From positions 1 through 44,370 of the forward strand of contig JAEZCF010000021.1 in assembly GCA_023430045.1 (NCBI GenBank): a stretch of 44,370 bases of DNA. The letters are read 5' to 3'. The position numbers and the translations under genes are program-made. The notes under the pieces are model-generated. The model ran no database searches and was not told where the DNA came from. It saw nothing but the letters and a program-made list of their open reading frames with translations. Of the stretch, positions 25,731 through 35,204 are shown piece after piece; position 1 is the stretch's first letter; each line of letters begins with the position of its first letter. This DNA comes from Pseudomonadota bacterium. Its GTDB lineage: Bacteria > Pseudomonadota > Gammaproteobacteria > Xanthomonadales > Xanthomonadaceae.

Positions 25731-26087
25731 ATGGAGACCGGCGAGCTGCTGATGACCCTGCTGAGCCTGGCTGGCGTGCGCCTGCCGGTGCTGATCGCGG
25801 TTGCCATCGGTGTGGTGTGGGTGCTGCGCGCGCCGCGCACCGCCACGCGCAGTGGAGCACTCGCCGGACTGTTGCTGCTGGCGACCACCAGCGTGATCGG
25901 GCTGCTGCTGTCGATGCTTCCCTTGTGGCTGGTCAACGCCGGTAATTTTGCTGCGGTTTCCCGGCTTGGCGGGTTGCTGGGCGCCGGACATTTCGTGCTG
26001 GGCCTGCTGGAAGCATTCGGCCTGGTGCTGGTGGTGTGGGCGCTGACCCGCGCGCTGCGTGGCGAGCCGCCGCCGCGGGCAGCCTGA
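25731..26087 (+). CDS. Small integral membrane protein
   Basis: A 118-residue protein, 2 nt after aroE. Three hydrophobic segments are visible: about 16-32 (RLPVLIAVAIGVVWVL), 42-64 (ALAGLLLLATTSVIGLLLSML) and 82-107 (GGLLGAGHFVLGLLEAFGLV). There is a short basic C-terminal tail. No known family is recognised; the tight spacing suggests translational coupling with aroE rather than a shared function. Confidence 0.75.
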   Translation: METGELLMTLLSLAGVRLPVLIAVAIGVVWVLRAPRTATRSGALAGLLLLATTSVIGLLLSMLPLWLVNAGNFAAVSRLGGLLGAGHFVLGLLEAFGLVLVVWALTRALRGEPPPRAA

Positions 26088-26218
26088 GCGAGGCGGTGCC
26101 ATCACGCCAGGGCAGGGCCGGGCCCGGTGTCCCCCTGACAGGTTCAGCGTAGCGGCCAGGGGACGAGGTTTCGGTCGTGCGACAATGAGCGGCCTGATGC
26201 AGCCATGAAGACACCGGC

Positions 26219-28321
26219 GTGACCGAACCCGTCGCCGCCCCACGCAAGCTCGATGACGACCTGAAGGATGCGATCCGCAAGGCCTACGTCGCGCTGCAGG
26301 CCAACACCCCCGGCTTCGCCACCCGCCGCTCGCAGAGCCAGATGATCGGCGTGGTGTCACGTGCGCTGGCGCATAGCGGTGGCGTGGGCGTTGTCGAAGC
26401 GCCGACCGGCGTGGGCAAGAGCCTGGGGTATCTGACGGCTGGCGTGCCGATCGCCATCGCCAGCAAGAAGAAACTGGTGATCAGCACCGGCACCGTGGCG
26501 CTGCAGTCGCAGCTGGTGGAGCGCGACATCCCGAATTTCCTGAAGGCGACCGGCCTGGATGCCACCGTGGCACTGGCCAAGGGCCGTACGCGCTACCTGT
26601 GCACGCGCAACGCCGCCGAAGCGCAGGGCCAGGGCGCGCAGGAGGGCATGTTCGAAGACGAGCAGCCGCTGTTCGACCGCCCGCTGGCGCCGATCGAAAT
26701 GGATATCGCCGCGCGCCTGACCCAGGCATTCACCAGTGGAAGCTGGGATGGCGACATCGACAATGCGCCTGAAACCATCAGCCCGGGCCTGCGCGGTCGA
26801 ATCACCACGCCGGCGTCCGGTTGTGCAGGACGCCGTTGCGCGTATTCGGCACAGTGCGCGGTGCTGCGTTCGCGCAACACCGTGCGCGACGCGCAGATCG
26901 TGGTCACCAACCACGCACTGCTGCTGTCCGCGCTGTCCATCGGTGAGAGTGACAATGGGCAGCCGCTGATCGCGCCGCCATCGGACATGCTGCTGGTGCT
27001 GGACGAAGGCCACCATGTGGGTAACGTGGCCATCGACCAGGGCGCGGCCAGCCTGGCGCTGGACGAAATGGCCAAGCGCACCGGTCGCCTGCAGATCCTC
27101 ATCGCCGGTGCGTACCGCGCGGTGGAAAAGGACCGCCTGGGTAATCTGCTGCCGAACGAAGCGATCGACGTGGCCAGCAATGTCGCCAAGCAGCTGCGCG
27201 CATTCCGGGATCGTGTGGAAGCGGTATGGATGCCGGCACCGGCCGACGAGGAACCGATGTGGCGCGCCGCCAACGGGCGCCTGCCCGAGGCCTGGCGCGA
27301 GCCCATCGAAGCGCTGGCCGACGATACGCGCTCACTGTTCAACTGGGCGCACGCCGCGACCGCGCAGGTGGCCAAGGGCAAGCCCGAGGATGCCGCGCGC
27401 GAGCGTCTGCAGCGCAACCTCGGCATGGCGCTGGAGATGATCGAACAGCAGTACAACCTGTGGCAGGCATGGCGGCGCGAGGACAAGGACGGCGCGCCAC
27501 CGATGGCGCGCTGGATCACCGCCACCCGCGATGGTGACCTGGTGCTGCACGGCTCGCCGGTATCGGCCGCGCATGTGCTGCGCAAGCTGCTGTGGGACGA
27601 AGTGGATTCGGTGGTGATGACCTCGGCGACGCTGACCGGTGGCGGCGATTTCCAGTCGCTGGCGATCGACAACGGTATTCCCGCGGAAGCGGAGATGGTG
27701 TCGCTGTCCTCCCCGTTCGACCTGCCCAACCAGGCCGAGCTGATCGTGCCGCCGTTCCCGGTGACGCCGGATGACCGCGAGGGCCACCCCCGCGAGGTGG
27801 CGCGTTATCTCGGCAGGGAGCTGGACTGGAAGAAGGGCTCGATGGTGCTGTTCACCTCGCGCTGGAAGATGGAAAAGGTGGCCGGGCTGATGCCGGCCGC
27901 CAAGCGCAAGCAGGTGCTGGTGCAGGGCGAAATGTCCAAGACCCGGTTGATCGACGAACATCTGCGTCGCGTCGCGGCCGGCGAAGGCTCGGTGCTGTTC
28001 GGTTTGAACTCGTTCGGCGAAGGCCTGGATCTGCCCGGTGAAGCATGTACGACGGTGGTGATCACCCAGGTCCCGTTCGCGGTGCCGACCGATCCGCAGA
28101 CCGCCACCCTGAGCGAATGGTTCGAAGCGCGCGGACTCAACGCATTCAACCTGATCGCGATTCCGCACGCATTGCGCACGCTGACCCAGTTCGCCGGGCG
28201 CCTGATCCGTACCTCGACCGACACTGGCCGCGTGATCATTCTCGACTCCCGCCTGCTGACCCGCCGCTACGGCAAACGCATCATCGACGCACTGCCACCG
28301 TTCAAGCGCACCATCGGCTGA
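26219..28321 (+). CDS. dinG: ATP-dependent DNA helicase DinG
   Basis: A 700-residue XPD-like superfamily 2 helicase that unwinds DNA and RNA-DNA structures 5'-3' and is damage-inducible in E. coli. It starts at a GTG at 26219. Walker A APTGVGKS is at 61-68. The iron-sulfur ligands C128, C202, C207 and C213 have exactly the spacing of E. coli DinG (74, 5, 6). The DEGH box, TSATLTGGGDF and GLNSFGEGLDLPGE (motif V) and the QFAGRLIR motif VI are in order. A 42-bp palindrome begins 24 bp after the stop and likely terminates it. No LexA box was found by eye. Confidence 0.95.
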   Translation: MTEPVAAPRKLDDDLKDAIRKAYVALQANTPGFATRRSQSQMIGVVSRALAHSGGVGVVEAPTGVGKSLGYLTAGVPIAIASKKKLVISTGTVALQSQLVERDIPNFLKATGLDATVALAKGRTRYLCTRNAAEAQGQGAQEGMFEDEQPLFDRPLAPIEMDIAARLTQAFTSGSWDGDIDNAPETISPGLRGRITTPASGCAGRRCAYSAQCAVLRSRNTVRDAQIVVTNHALLLSALSIGESDNGQPLIAPPSDMLLVLDEGHHVGNVAIDQGAASLALDEMAKRTGRLQILIAGAYRAVEKDRLGNLLPNEAIDVASNVAKQLRAFRDRVEAVWMPAPADEEPMWRAANGRLPEAWREPIEALADDTRSLFNWAHAATAQVAKGKPEDAARERLQRNLGMALEMIEQQYNLWQAWRREDKDGAPPMARWITATRDGDLVLHGSPVSAAHVLRKLLWDEVDSVVMTSATLTGGGDFQSLAIDNGIPAEAEMVSLSSPFDLPNQAELIVPPFPVTPDDREGHPREVARYLGRELDWKKGSMVLFTSRWKMEKVAGLMPAAKRKQVLVQGEMSKTRLIDEHLRRVAAGEGSVLFGLNSFGEGLDLPGEACTTVVITQVPFAVPTDPQTATLSEWFEARGLNAFNLIAIPHALRTLTQFAGRLIRTSTDTGRVIILDSRLLTRRYGKRIIDALPPFKRTIG

Positions 28322-28653
28322 CCCCCGAAAATGCGCGCAAAAAATGGGGACGGAGGTGGTTAATCAGAATTAACTTCCTCCGTCCCCCTTTCTTTGTTCG
28401 CGTGCCAGCGCCGGCCGCAGATGCGGTGAAATGACACGTGGTGCGCTTACGTCCATCGGGCGGTGTCGTGCCTGAGCACCTGCAGATGCCGTACTCGCGG
28501 CATTCAAGTGCCGCTTCCTCCACGATGAGTGCTGCAGGCATGAGGATTTCTGCAAAATTCGCTGCGAATCCAAGAGCGTCTTCACGCCAGCGCTAGCATC
28601 AGTGCGTCGAAGAGCGTGGAGCGGCACGGGGGGGTGCCGTAGGGAATAAATCA
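28322..28653. other. Intergenic region before the RHS island
   Basis: Apart from repeat copy D no gene is seen in these 332 bp. The sequence becomes richer in A+T than the dinG side. A possible -10 (TAGCAT near 28594) and AGGGA just before the RHS start are the only signals I can point to. It probably holds the RHS promoter and a long leader. Confidence 0.4.
28346..28387. repeat. 42-bp palindrome, copy D
   Basis: The outer arms are identical to the other copies; the inner arms are TGGTTAAT and ATTAACTT. It is flanked by AAAAAT and CTTTCTTT. It begins 24 bp after the dinG stop and separates housekeeping genes from the RHS island. Confidence 0.9.
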
Positions 28654-31600
28654 ATGGATTTCATTGCACGTCGAAAGGGTTCTGCTGCACTTCTTTGTCT
28701 GGTTGTTGTCTCCGCAAATGATGTCGCCGCGCAGGACAATGCCGGCCGTATGCCGTGGCAGGAGTACAACGAACGTATTCGGGCCACCGAACTTGTCGCG
28801 CCGCTGACCTCCGAAATTTTCGGAGAACAGATCAGCCTGTACGACGGTTCCACCGAGTTTGCGGTCACCGATGTTTCGATTCCCGGAAACAGCGGACTGC
28901 CCGTGGAGCTGCGCCGTCGTTTCAAGGTGGAGTCGAAGAAGGAAATGGAATTCTTCGGCGGATTCGGCGAGTGGGATCTGGACGTGCCCTACCTGTTCGG
29001 CGTATTCACCGCCGCCTGGAAGTGGAACGAAGGGGGCAACGGAGCAACAGGCCGTTGCTCTGAACCGTGGTACCCGAGGACGGGAACCTTCTACGATCTG
29101 GACGAGATCTGGTCCGGAAACTATGCCCATGTGCCCGGGCAAGGCGACAAACTGATACTGCGCATCGGCGATACGGAGGCACCGGCTCCGACGGATGGCG
29201 GGAATTATCCCTGGGCCACGCGTGACTTCAACGTCCTCAGTTGCCTGCCGCCCAGCGCGCGCAGCCAGGGCGAAGGCTTCATCCTGCATACCACCGATGG
29301 CCTGCGCTATACATTCGATACCGCCATCGAACGTAGTGCTGGACGCATCAACAAGCACGGTACCCGTATCGGACGCACCAAGGTATTCCTTGCCGCCAGC
29401 CGTGTTGAGGACCGTTTCGGCAACTGGGTCGCGTGGCGTTATCAGGGCGGACATCTGGTTGCAATCGAGTCAAACGACGGCCGTCGTATCGACCTGCAAT
29501 GGGATGGCGCGCAGGTCGCCTCGGTCACGGTCAATGGCCGGCGGTGGAGCTACAGCTACATCGCCAACACCGACAATGCCAGCAATTATCCCTATTCCAA
29601 GCCCCGCCTGTCGCAGGTGATCCTCCCTGACGGCAGCGCGTGGTCCTACGCATACAGCGGCTCACTGGCGCCAATCTATACGCCATTGGACATCGATACG
29701 CGGAACTGTCCAAGCATGCCGCGACCGCAGGCAGGCTTTACCGTGGAGACCACGCACCCAGCAGGTGCACGCGGGCGTTTCGAATTCTCGCTGCGACGCC
29801 ATCACCGCAGTGGAACACCCGCGAACGCATGCGTGCTGGATGGAAAGCCCAACCGCTTCCGCCAGATGAAGCCGGATTATTTCGACGTCTATTCCATTTC
29901 CAGAAAGGTCATAAGTGGCCCAGGCCTTCTGCCGCGCGAGTGGGCATGGGAATACAGAAGTGGCGGCAGCATGCGTGCAACGGGGCCCATTCCCTGCCTG
30001 GCATGCGCCCGCGGCAAAACTGTCACCCTGACACAGCCCGACGGCACGAAACTGGCCCATGACTTCGGGACATTGTTCGGCTACGACGACGGCCGCCTTC
30101 TTGCTACGCGCACGATCGCCGCCGATGACCGGGTCGTGCGTGAGGTCAGCACCGGCTACGTGCAGTCGGCCGAAGACCATCCGTTTCCGGATGTTCACGG
30201 CTATCCCTGGGGCGTGGATGATCCTGCGTCAGCGCAGATCAGGCCGGCCAGGGAAACCCGCACCGTCGAGGACGGCGAGACCTACGTCAACACGGTTGAG
30301 CGCTTCGATTCACTTGCACGGCCGGTACGTGTAAGCCGTGCAAACAGCCTGGCCTACGGCGCCTACGACCTGGTAGAGGCGGTGTCCTACCATGATGACC
30401 GCGCGGGCTGGGTGCTGGGTCAACCCGGCAGGAAAGAGCAGGTCTGGCCGAAAGAAGCGGTACAAAGCGAGGTGCACTACGATGCGCGCGGCCTGCCGTG
30501 GAAGAACTACCTCTTTGGGGCGCTACAGGATGTGCGCACCTATCATTCCGATGCGACGCTGGCTACGCTGCAGGATGCTGCCGGCAACACCACATGGCTG
30601 CACGACTGGAAGCGTGGTGTTCCACAGCGCATTGTCCATGCCGACGGAAGTACGCTGGCAGCGTCGGTCGATGACAACGGCTGGCTGGGTTCCGTCACTG
30701 ACCAGCGTGGTGCCACCCGTCGCTATGCTTACGATGCAATGGGGCGCCTGGCATCGCTGCATCAACCGGAGGGCGATGACGTGGCGTGGCTTCCGACCAC
30801 CCAGCAGTTCGTCCAGGTGATGCAGGATGAGCGCGGGATACCGGGGGGGCACTGGCGTCAGACCGTCAGCACCGGCAGCGCGCACAAGGTCACCCTGTTC
30901 AACGCGCTTTGGCAGCCGCTGCTCACCGAGCAATGGGATGCCCGCGACAGGGTGGGGACGTTGAGCCAGCGCACCTGGGCATACGACAGTATGGGGCGCA
31001 CGGCGTTCAGTTCGCATCCAACGCGGAAACTGGATACGGTCAACGCAGTCGTTCCCGGAACCCGCAGTGCCTACGATGCGCTGGGACGCGTGATACGCGA
31101 GCAAGCCGACAGCGAGCTCGGCGTCCTGACCACCACGATCGACTACTTGGGCGGCAATGCACGCCGTGTGACCGCTCCCGGCAATCATGTCACGACAACC
31201 ACCTATCTGGCCCGTGATCTTCCGGAGGCCGATACACCTGTAAGTGTAGCGACCCCAGAAGGCACCTTCACTGACATTGAGCGGGACAGCTTTGGCAAGC
31301 CCGTGGCCATACGCCGCAGGAACGGTGACTCCACGGTGGCATTGACACGACGCTATGTCTACGACGGACAACAGCGTCTGTGCAAGCAGATTGAACCGGA
31401 AACCGGTGCAACGGTAACCGAGTACGATGTGGCCGGAAACATCGCCTGGACGGCGGCAGGACTATCGCTCACGGACGCTGCCAGCTGTTCACGGGGACAG
31501 GCCGCAGGCAGCGAGGCGCGGGCTGATCGCAGCTACGATTCTATGAACCGGATTTCCGCGCTGGTGTTCAAGGATGGCAATGGCAACCAGGCATGGAACT

Positions 31601-33915
31601 ATTGGCCCGATGGCCGCGTGCGCGAGGTCACCGCACTCAACGCTGGCGTAGCGGTCCGCCGCAGCTACGACTACAACCAACGCGGATTGCCTGTGCCCGA
31701 ATCCATGGATGTTGGCGACGGCCACTCCTTTGTACTGCGTCACCGCTATGACGCGGTCGGGTCCTTGGCCGCACATGTCTATCCGGACGGAAGCGAGATC
31801 GAATATGCCCCCAACGCGCTGGGGCTGCCGACCCAGGCAGGACGATTCGCAGATTCCGTGGCGCGCCACGCTGACGGCAGCCTTGCCGGATTCAAGTACG
31901 GAAACGGTATTCAACACGCCGTGACGCAGAACGTCCGCGGCCTGCCGGACAGGCGACGGGATCAGCTGGCGGGTGTGCCGGTACTGGACGATGGATATGA
32001 TTACGATGCGCGTGGGAATCTGGCTGCGATCAGTGATGGTGCAACCGGGGGACGGGGAAACCGCGACATGCAGTACGATGGCCTGGATCGGCTGACGGCT
32101 ACGGACTCTCCGGCATTCGGACAGGCCCGCTATGCCTACGATGTACTGGACAACATCGCCTCCCTGCGGATCGGCGAGCGCAATCATCGTTACTACTATG
32201 ATGGTTCCAACCGGCTGACCAATGTGCTTGATGTAGATTCGGGTGCGACGGTCATCGCACTGGGTTATGACGCGCAGGGCAACGTAATCCGTCGGAACGG
32301 GCAGATGTTTGCCTTCGACATCGGGAACCGGTTGCGCGAAGCCAGTGGCCTGGAAACCTATCGCTATGATGGTCACGGCCGCCGTGTACTGTCCATCGGC
32401 GCAGACGGCGCCGAAACAATCTCGCTGTATGACGCCGGAGGTGTGCTGCGCTTCCAGAAGAGCGCGGTTGATGCCAGCGCTTACAACTATTACTACCTTG
32501 ATGGCCGGCTGCTGGCGCGTACCGCTTCGGTGGCCGAGCCCATGGCGCCGGTGGTGGAGGCGCCGGGCTGGACCAGTACCGGCTCTTACAGCGTACGCTG
32601 GACGGCAATCAAGGGCGCAACGCGATACGAAGTCACCGAGAGCAGCGACGGCGGTGTCCAGACACTTCACGACGGGGGAGGGCTCTCCGTCGATGTGGCT
32701 GGACGGGACTCCGGGCAGTACAGTTACCGGGCGCGTGCATGCAATGCCGCTGGCTGCAGTGCCTGGGGCGCGGCCGCGTCCACGTTCGTCAGCATTCCAC
32801 CCCGTCCTTCGGCAGGCATAACGGCGCCTGCGCTGGGTGTGTCTGGAAACTTCACCGTGCAATGGCTGCCGCCGATACCACGCGAGGTGGGAAATACGTC
32901 CTACGTGCTTGACTGGCGTAGCGAAGCTGACTGGGTAGAGGCGTACCGTGGAGAGCAGCTTCAGCACGCCTTCTCTGGCATGCAGGCAGGGACCTATGTG
33001 TTCCGGGTACGTACCTGTAATCCATGGGGATGCAGCGAGCCTGTGCAGAGTACGGGTACCACGGTTGTCTATCCGCCTTCTGCCCCGACGTTGATCGCGC
33101 CACCGACCAATATCGGCCCGCAGCTGACGGTTACGTGGTCTGCCGCTCCCGGCGCGCAGACGTACCACCTGGAAGAGAGTTTCGGCGGTGGCACATGGTC
33201 CCGCATCCACAGCGGGAACAGCCTGAGCATACTCATCGGAAATCGCCTCAGCGGGCAGTATCGCTATCGCGTACAGGCCTGTAATCAAGCCGGATGTGGG
33301 GAATTCTCCAACGAAGCAATAATCAACAGTGTTGTTGCACCTTCCGATGCGCCGGTGCTTTCCGTTGGCAGTCATAGCACGAATGGAGCTTACTCGTTGG
33401 CATGGACGGCACTGCCATACGTCGACAGATATGTCCTGCATGAAGCATTGCCCTCAGGGGCATGGCAGGTGATCCACAACGGGGCAGGAAGCGCTGCAAC
33501 CGTGTCCGGGCGCTGGACAGGCCGCTGGCACTATGAGGTTCAGGCCTGCAATGCAGCCGGCTGCGGCCCCAGGTCGCGGCCAAGCGCGGTGGATGTCTTC
33601 CTGCCCCCCGCCATGGCGCAGATAACCTCCAGCAAGAAGTTCACCATCAATGGGCGGCTGAGCGTTTCATGGCGATGCAATGTGGCCTGGAGTGCATCGC
33701 CGGATACGACGTACTACGAACTGACGAATGCAAAGGGCGCGATGGCGAACATGCGCTCCGAAACCAGGACATCGGTCGTCATACGTACCGGGGGCTTCGG
33801 CAACAACGTGGCGTGCTGGAACGAGCATGCCGTGCGTGCCTGCAACGCTTCCGGATGCTCGGCATGGTCGCCTATGGTCACCCAGCCTCATGAGCACGTC
33901 GATGACCGGATCTGA
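28654..33915 (+). CDS. Secreted RHS/YD-repeat protein with C-terminal FnIII-like modules
   Basis: A 1753-residue protein. The signal peptide (RRKGSAALLCLVVVSANDVAA, cut near residue 26) points to Sec export rather than type VI loading. The N-terminal region has the LYDGSTEFAVTDVSIPGNSGLPVELRRRF opening of RHS/WapA-type proteins. YD repeats fill about residues 470-1290 (YDAMGRLASL, YDVAGNIAW, YDALGRVIREQ and others) and would form the RHS shell. At about 1295 the usual LGGRLLA-type end is reached, but instead of DHLGS the chain enters five modules of about 90 residues. Each carries CNxxGC (first Cys at 1363, 1455, 1543, 1632, 1730) and reads like a fibronectin III fold. The RHS core continues in the next, overlapping gene. 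The toxin is therefore not covalently part of this protein. Confidence 0.88.
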   Translation: MDFIARRKGSAALLCLVVVSANDVAAQDNAGRMPWQEYNERIRATELVAPLTSEIFGEQISLYDGSTEFAVTDVSIPGNSGLPVELRRRFKVESKKEMEFFGGFGEWDLDVPYLFGVFTAAWKWNEGGNGATGRCSEPWYPRTGTFYDLDEIWSGNYAHVPGQGDKLILRIGDTEAPAPTDGGNYPWATRDFNVLSCLPPSARSQGEGFILHTTDGLRYTFDTAIERSAGRINKHGTRIGRTKVFLAASRVEDRFGNWVAWRYQGGHLVAIESNDGRRIDLQWDGAQVASVTVNGRRWSYSYIANTDNASNYPYSKPRLSQVILPDGSAWSYAYSGSLAPIYTPLDIDTRNCPSMPRPQAGFTVETTHPAGARGRFEFSLRRHHRSGTPANACVLDGKPNRFRQMKPDYFDVYSISRKVISGPGLLPREWAWEYRSGGSMRATGPIPCLACARGKTVTLTQPDGTKLAHDFGTLFGYDDGRLLATRTIAADDRVVREVSTGYVQSAEDHPFPDVHGYPWGVDDPASAQIRPARETRTVEDGETYVNTVERFDSLARPVRVSRANSLAYGAYDLVEAVSYHDDRAGWVLGQPGRKEQVWPKEAVQSEVHYDARGLPWKNYLFGALQDVRTYHSDATLATLQDAAGNTTWLHDWKRGVPQRIVHADGSTLAASVDDNGWLGSVTDQRGATRRYAYDAMGRLASLHQPEGDDVAWLPTTQQFVQVMQDERGIPGGHWRQTVSTGSAHKVTLFNALWQPLLTEQWDARDRVGTLSQRTWAYDSMGRTAFSSHPTRKLDTVNAVVPGTRSAYDALGRVIREQADSELGVLTTTIDYLGGNARRVTAPGNHVTTTTYLARDLPEADTPVSVATPEGTFTDIERDSFGKPVAIRRRNGDSTVALTRRYVYDGQQRLCKQIEPETGATVTEYDVAGNIAWTAAGLSLTDAASCSRGQAAGSEARADRSYDSMNRISALVFKDGNGNQAWNYWPDGRVREVTALNAGVAVRRSYDYNQRGLPVPESMDVGDGHSFVLRHRYDAVGSLAAHVYPDGSEIEYAPNALGLPTQAGRFADSVARHADGSLAGFKYGNGIQHAVTQNVRGLPDRRRDQLAGVPVLDDGYDYDARGNLAAISDGATGGRGNRDMQYDGLDRLTATDSPAFGQARYAYDVLDNIASLRIGERNHRYYYDGSNRLTNVLDVDSGATVIALGYDAQGNVIRRNGQMFAFDIGNRLREASGLETYRYDGHGRRVLSIGADGAETISLYDAGGVLRFQKSAVDASAYNYYYLDGRLLARTASVAEPMAPVVEAPGWTSTGSYSVRWTAIKGATRYEVTESSDGGVQTLHDGGGLSVDVAGRDSGQYSYRARACNAAGCSAWGAAASTFVSIPPRPSAGITAPALGVSGNFTVQWLPPIPREVGNTSYVLDWRSEADWVEAYRGEQLQHAFSGMQAGTYVFRVRTCNPWGCSEPVQSTGTTVVYPPSAPTLIAPPTNIGPQLTVTWSAAPGAQTYHLEESFGGGTWSRIHSGNSLSILIGNRLSGQYRYRVQACNQAGCGEFSNEAIINSVVAPSDAPVLSVGSHSTNGAYSLAWTALPYVDRYVLHEALPSGAWQVIHNGAGSAATVSGRWTGRWHYEVQACNAAGCGPRSRPSAVDVFLPPAMAQITSSKKFTINGRLSVSWRCNVAWSASPDTTYYELTNAKGAMANMRSETRTSVVIRTGGFGNNVACWNEHAVRACNASGCSAWSPMVTQPHEHVDDRI

Positions 33916-34840
33916 ATTCGCGCGCAGCCTGATCGCTCATGTGCTGTGGGTGGCAGCGCTCGTTGCCACTCCGGCGCCAGCCGAGGTCCTCTATTACCAC
34001 ACCGACCACCTGGGTTCGGTGGCTGCCGTTACAGACGAACAGGGCCAGATCATCGAGCGTCGCGAGTACGAGCCCTTCGGCCTGCGCCTGGGGAAGGAGC
34101 GTGCAGAGGGTCCAGGCTATACCGGCCATGTGCATGATGGTGCGACGGGTTTGGATTACATGCAGCAGCGGTACTACGATCCGCGGATCGGCAGCTTCCT
34201 TTCGGTGGATCCGGTTACGTCCTACAGCAGTCCGATGGAAGCGTTTAATCGGTATCGATACGCGAACAACAATCCGTATCACTTTGTCGATCCAGCTGGA
34301 ATGCAAGCATGCGGGAAGAGCACCACCTGCCGCTTGGCACAGGGCGAAACGGGAGGAACTATCAGTCTGATTTCCCACGCTGCTGATGGCCCCGAAAGTT
34401 CACAAGTGTCTTCTTCATCTTCCAATGGCCAGTGGAATGAATGGAAGGGACGGCTTGGGCTGAGCGGTGAGCTGACAAAGAACGGGAACATCCTTGATAT
34501 ACGTGCACTCGGGCACGATATCTTTTATCCATTGATGGATTCGCCAACTGGCTCTGGATTCAAGGTGGCTGGTCTGGGTGCTCTTATGGTGGCGCTGAGG
34601 GCGGAGGGGCAGCTCACGTTCAAGTCGACGCACTATGCAAGCCGTCTTGAGTCGGCAGGATTGAATGTCTCGCGGACCGAGGCCGTTGTTGGTCGTGAGA
34701 TAGCTAGAATTCTCCCAAATATGGCGGTCGGCACAGACGTTGCAGGTAGGGTTCGCGTCAGTGGAGTGCTTGTTGAATACAGAGCGCGTGCGCTTCAAGA
34801 TGGTGGGGTTAATGTCGGCACAATCTTTCCGGTGAAGTGA
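33890..34840 (+). CDS. Separate RHS core plus toxin-like tail with its own signal peptide
   Basis: A 316-residue protein in a different frame, starting 26 bp before the end of the big RHS gene. Residues 10-31 look like a Sec signal (FARSLIAHVLWVAALVATPAPA), so it is probably exported by itself. Residues 33-137 are the classical RHS C-terminal core: YYHTDHLGSVAAVTD, YEPFGLRLG, GYTGH, GLDYMQQRYYDPRIGSFLSVDP, NRYRYANNNP and DPAG. After DPAG (134-137) comes a variable tail of about 179 residues, the usual place for a polymorphic toxin. Its end (FKSTHYASRL, VEYRARAL, GGVNVGTIFPVK) suggests a small RNase of the BECR type, but that is inference. A candidate immunity gene follows at once. Confidence 0.8.
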   Translation: MSTSMTGSEFARSLIAHVLWVAALVATPAPAEVLYYHTDHLGSVAAVTDEQGQIIERREYEPFGLRLGKERAEGPGYTGHVHDGATGLDYMQQRYYDPRIGSFLSVDPVTSYSSPMEAFNRYRYANNNPYHFVDPAGMQACGKSTTCRLAQGETGGTISLISHAADGPESSQVSSSSSNGQWNEWKGRLGLSGELTKNGNILDIRALGHDIFYPLMDSPTGSGFKVAGLGALMVALRAEGQLTFKSTHYASRLESAGLNVSRTEAVVGREIARILPNMAVGTDVAGRVRVSGVLVEYRARALQDGGVNVGTIFPVK

Positions 34841-34841
34841 T

Positions 34842-35186
34842 ATGAGGGATTTGACCAATCTTGAGCGGACTGTGATCGAGGGAGTGATGCGGAAGCTGCC
34901 ATTGCCTGATGCATCTCGATTGGCTGAGGACCTGGATCTCGCGTACGTGGATGATCCCGCCTCGGATTCTGAGCGAATCCGCTTTGGCATAAATGGATAT
35001 GGACGGCCTCTTTATGAGGGGCAACACCAGTACCCAGTCGAGGTAAGGTTGCTTGATTCGGATGGCGCGGAACTTACGGCGATTCTGTATGCGGACGCTA
35101 ATGATCGTCTTTATGAATTAGAGGTCATCAGGTGGGATGGGTGCAAATTGATTTCTCCGGATATGGATTCAATATTCTTCTATTGA
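34842..35186 (+). CDS. Candidate immunity protein of the RHS toxin
   Basis: A 114-residue acidic cytosolic protein whose ATG lies one base after the toxin stop, the position expected for a cognate immunity gene. No signal peptide or membrane span is present. The end (LTAILYADANDRLYELEVIRWDG) and start (MRDLTNLERTVIEGVM) resemble small DUF6984-type proteins found in such loci, but I cannot confirm the family. Codon use is clearly A+T-richer than in housekeeping genes, as in the toxin tail, which suggests the two moved as a unit. Confidence 0.7.
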   Translation: MRDLTNLERTVIEGVMRKLPLPDASRLAEDLDLAYVDDPASDSERIRFGINGYGRPLYEGQHQYPVEVRLLDSDGAELTAILYADANDRLYELEVIRWDGCKLISPDMDSIFFY

Positions 35187-35204
35187 GATTGAAATGAACT
35201 TCTG

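Noticed and set aside
31489..33441. 650-codon frame antisense to the RHS gene
   Set aside because: It is a by-product of codon bias opposite a coding gene; no start signal or domain is seen, and the sense strand has clear RHS motifs.
34415..34990. 191-codon minus-strand ORF across the toxin and immunity junction
   Set aside because: It overlaps two well-placed plus-strand genes, has no ribosome binding site and shows no recognisable domain.
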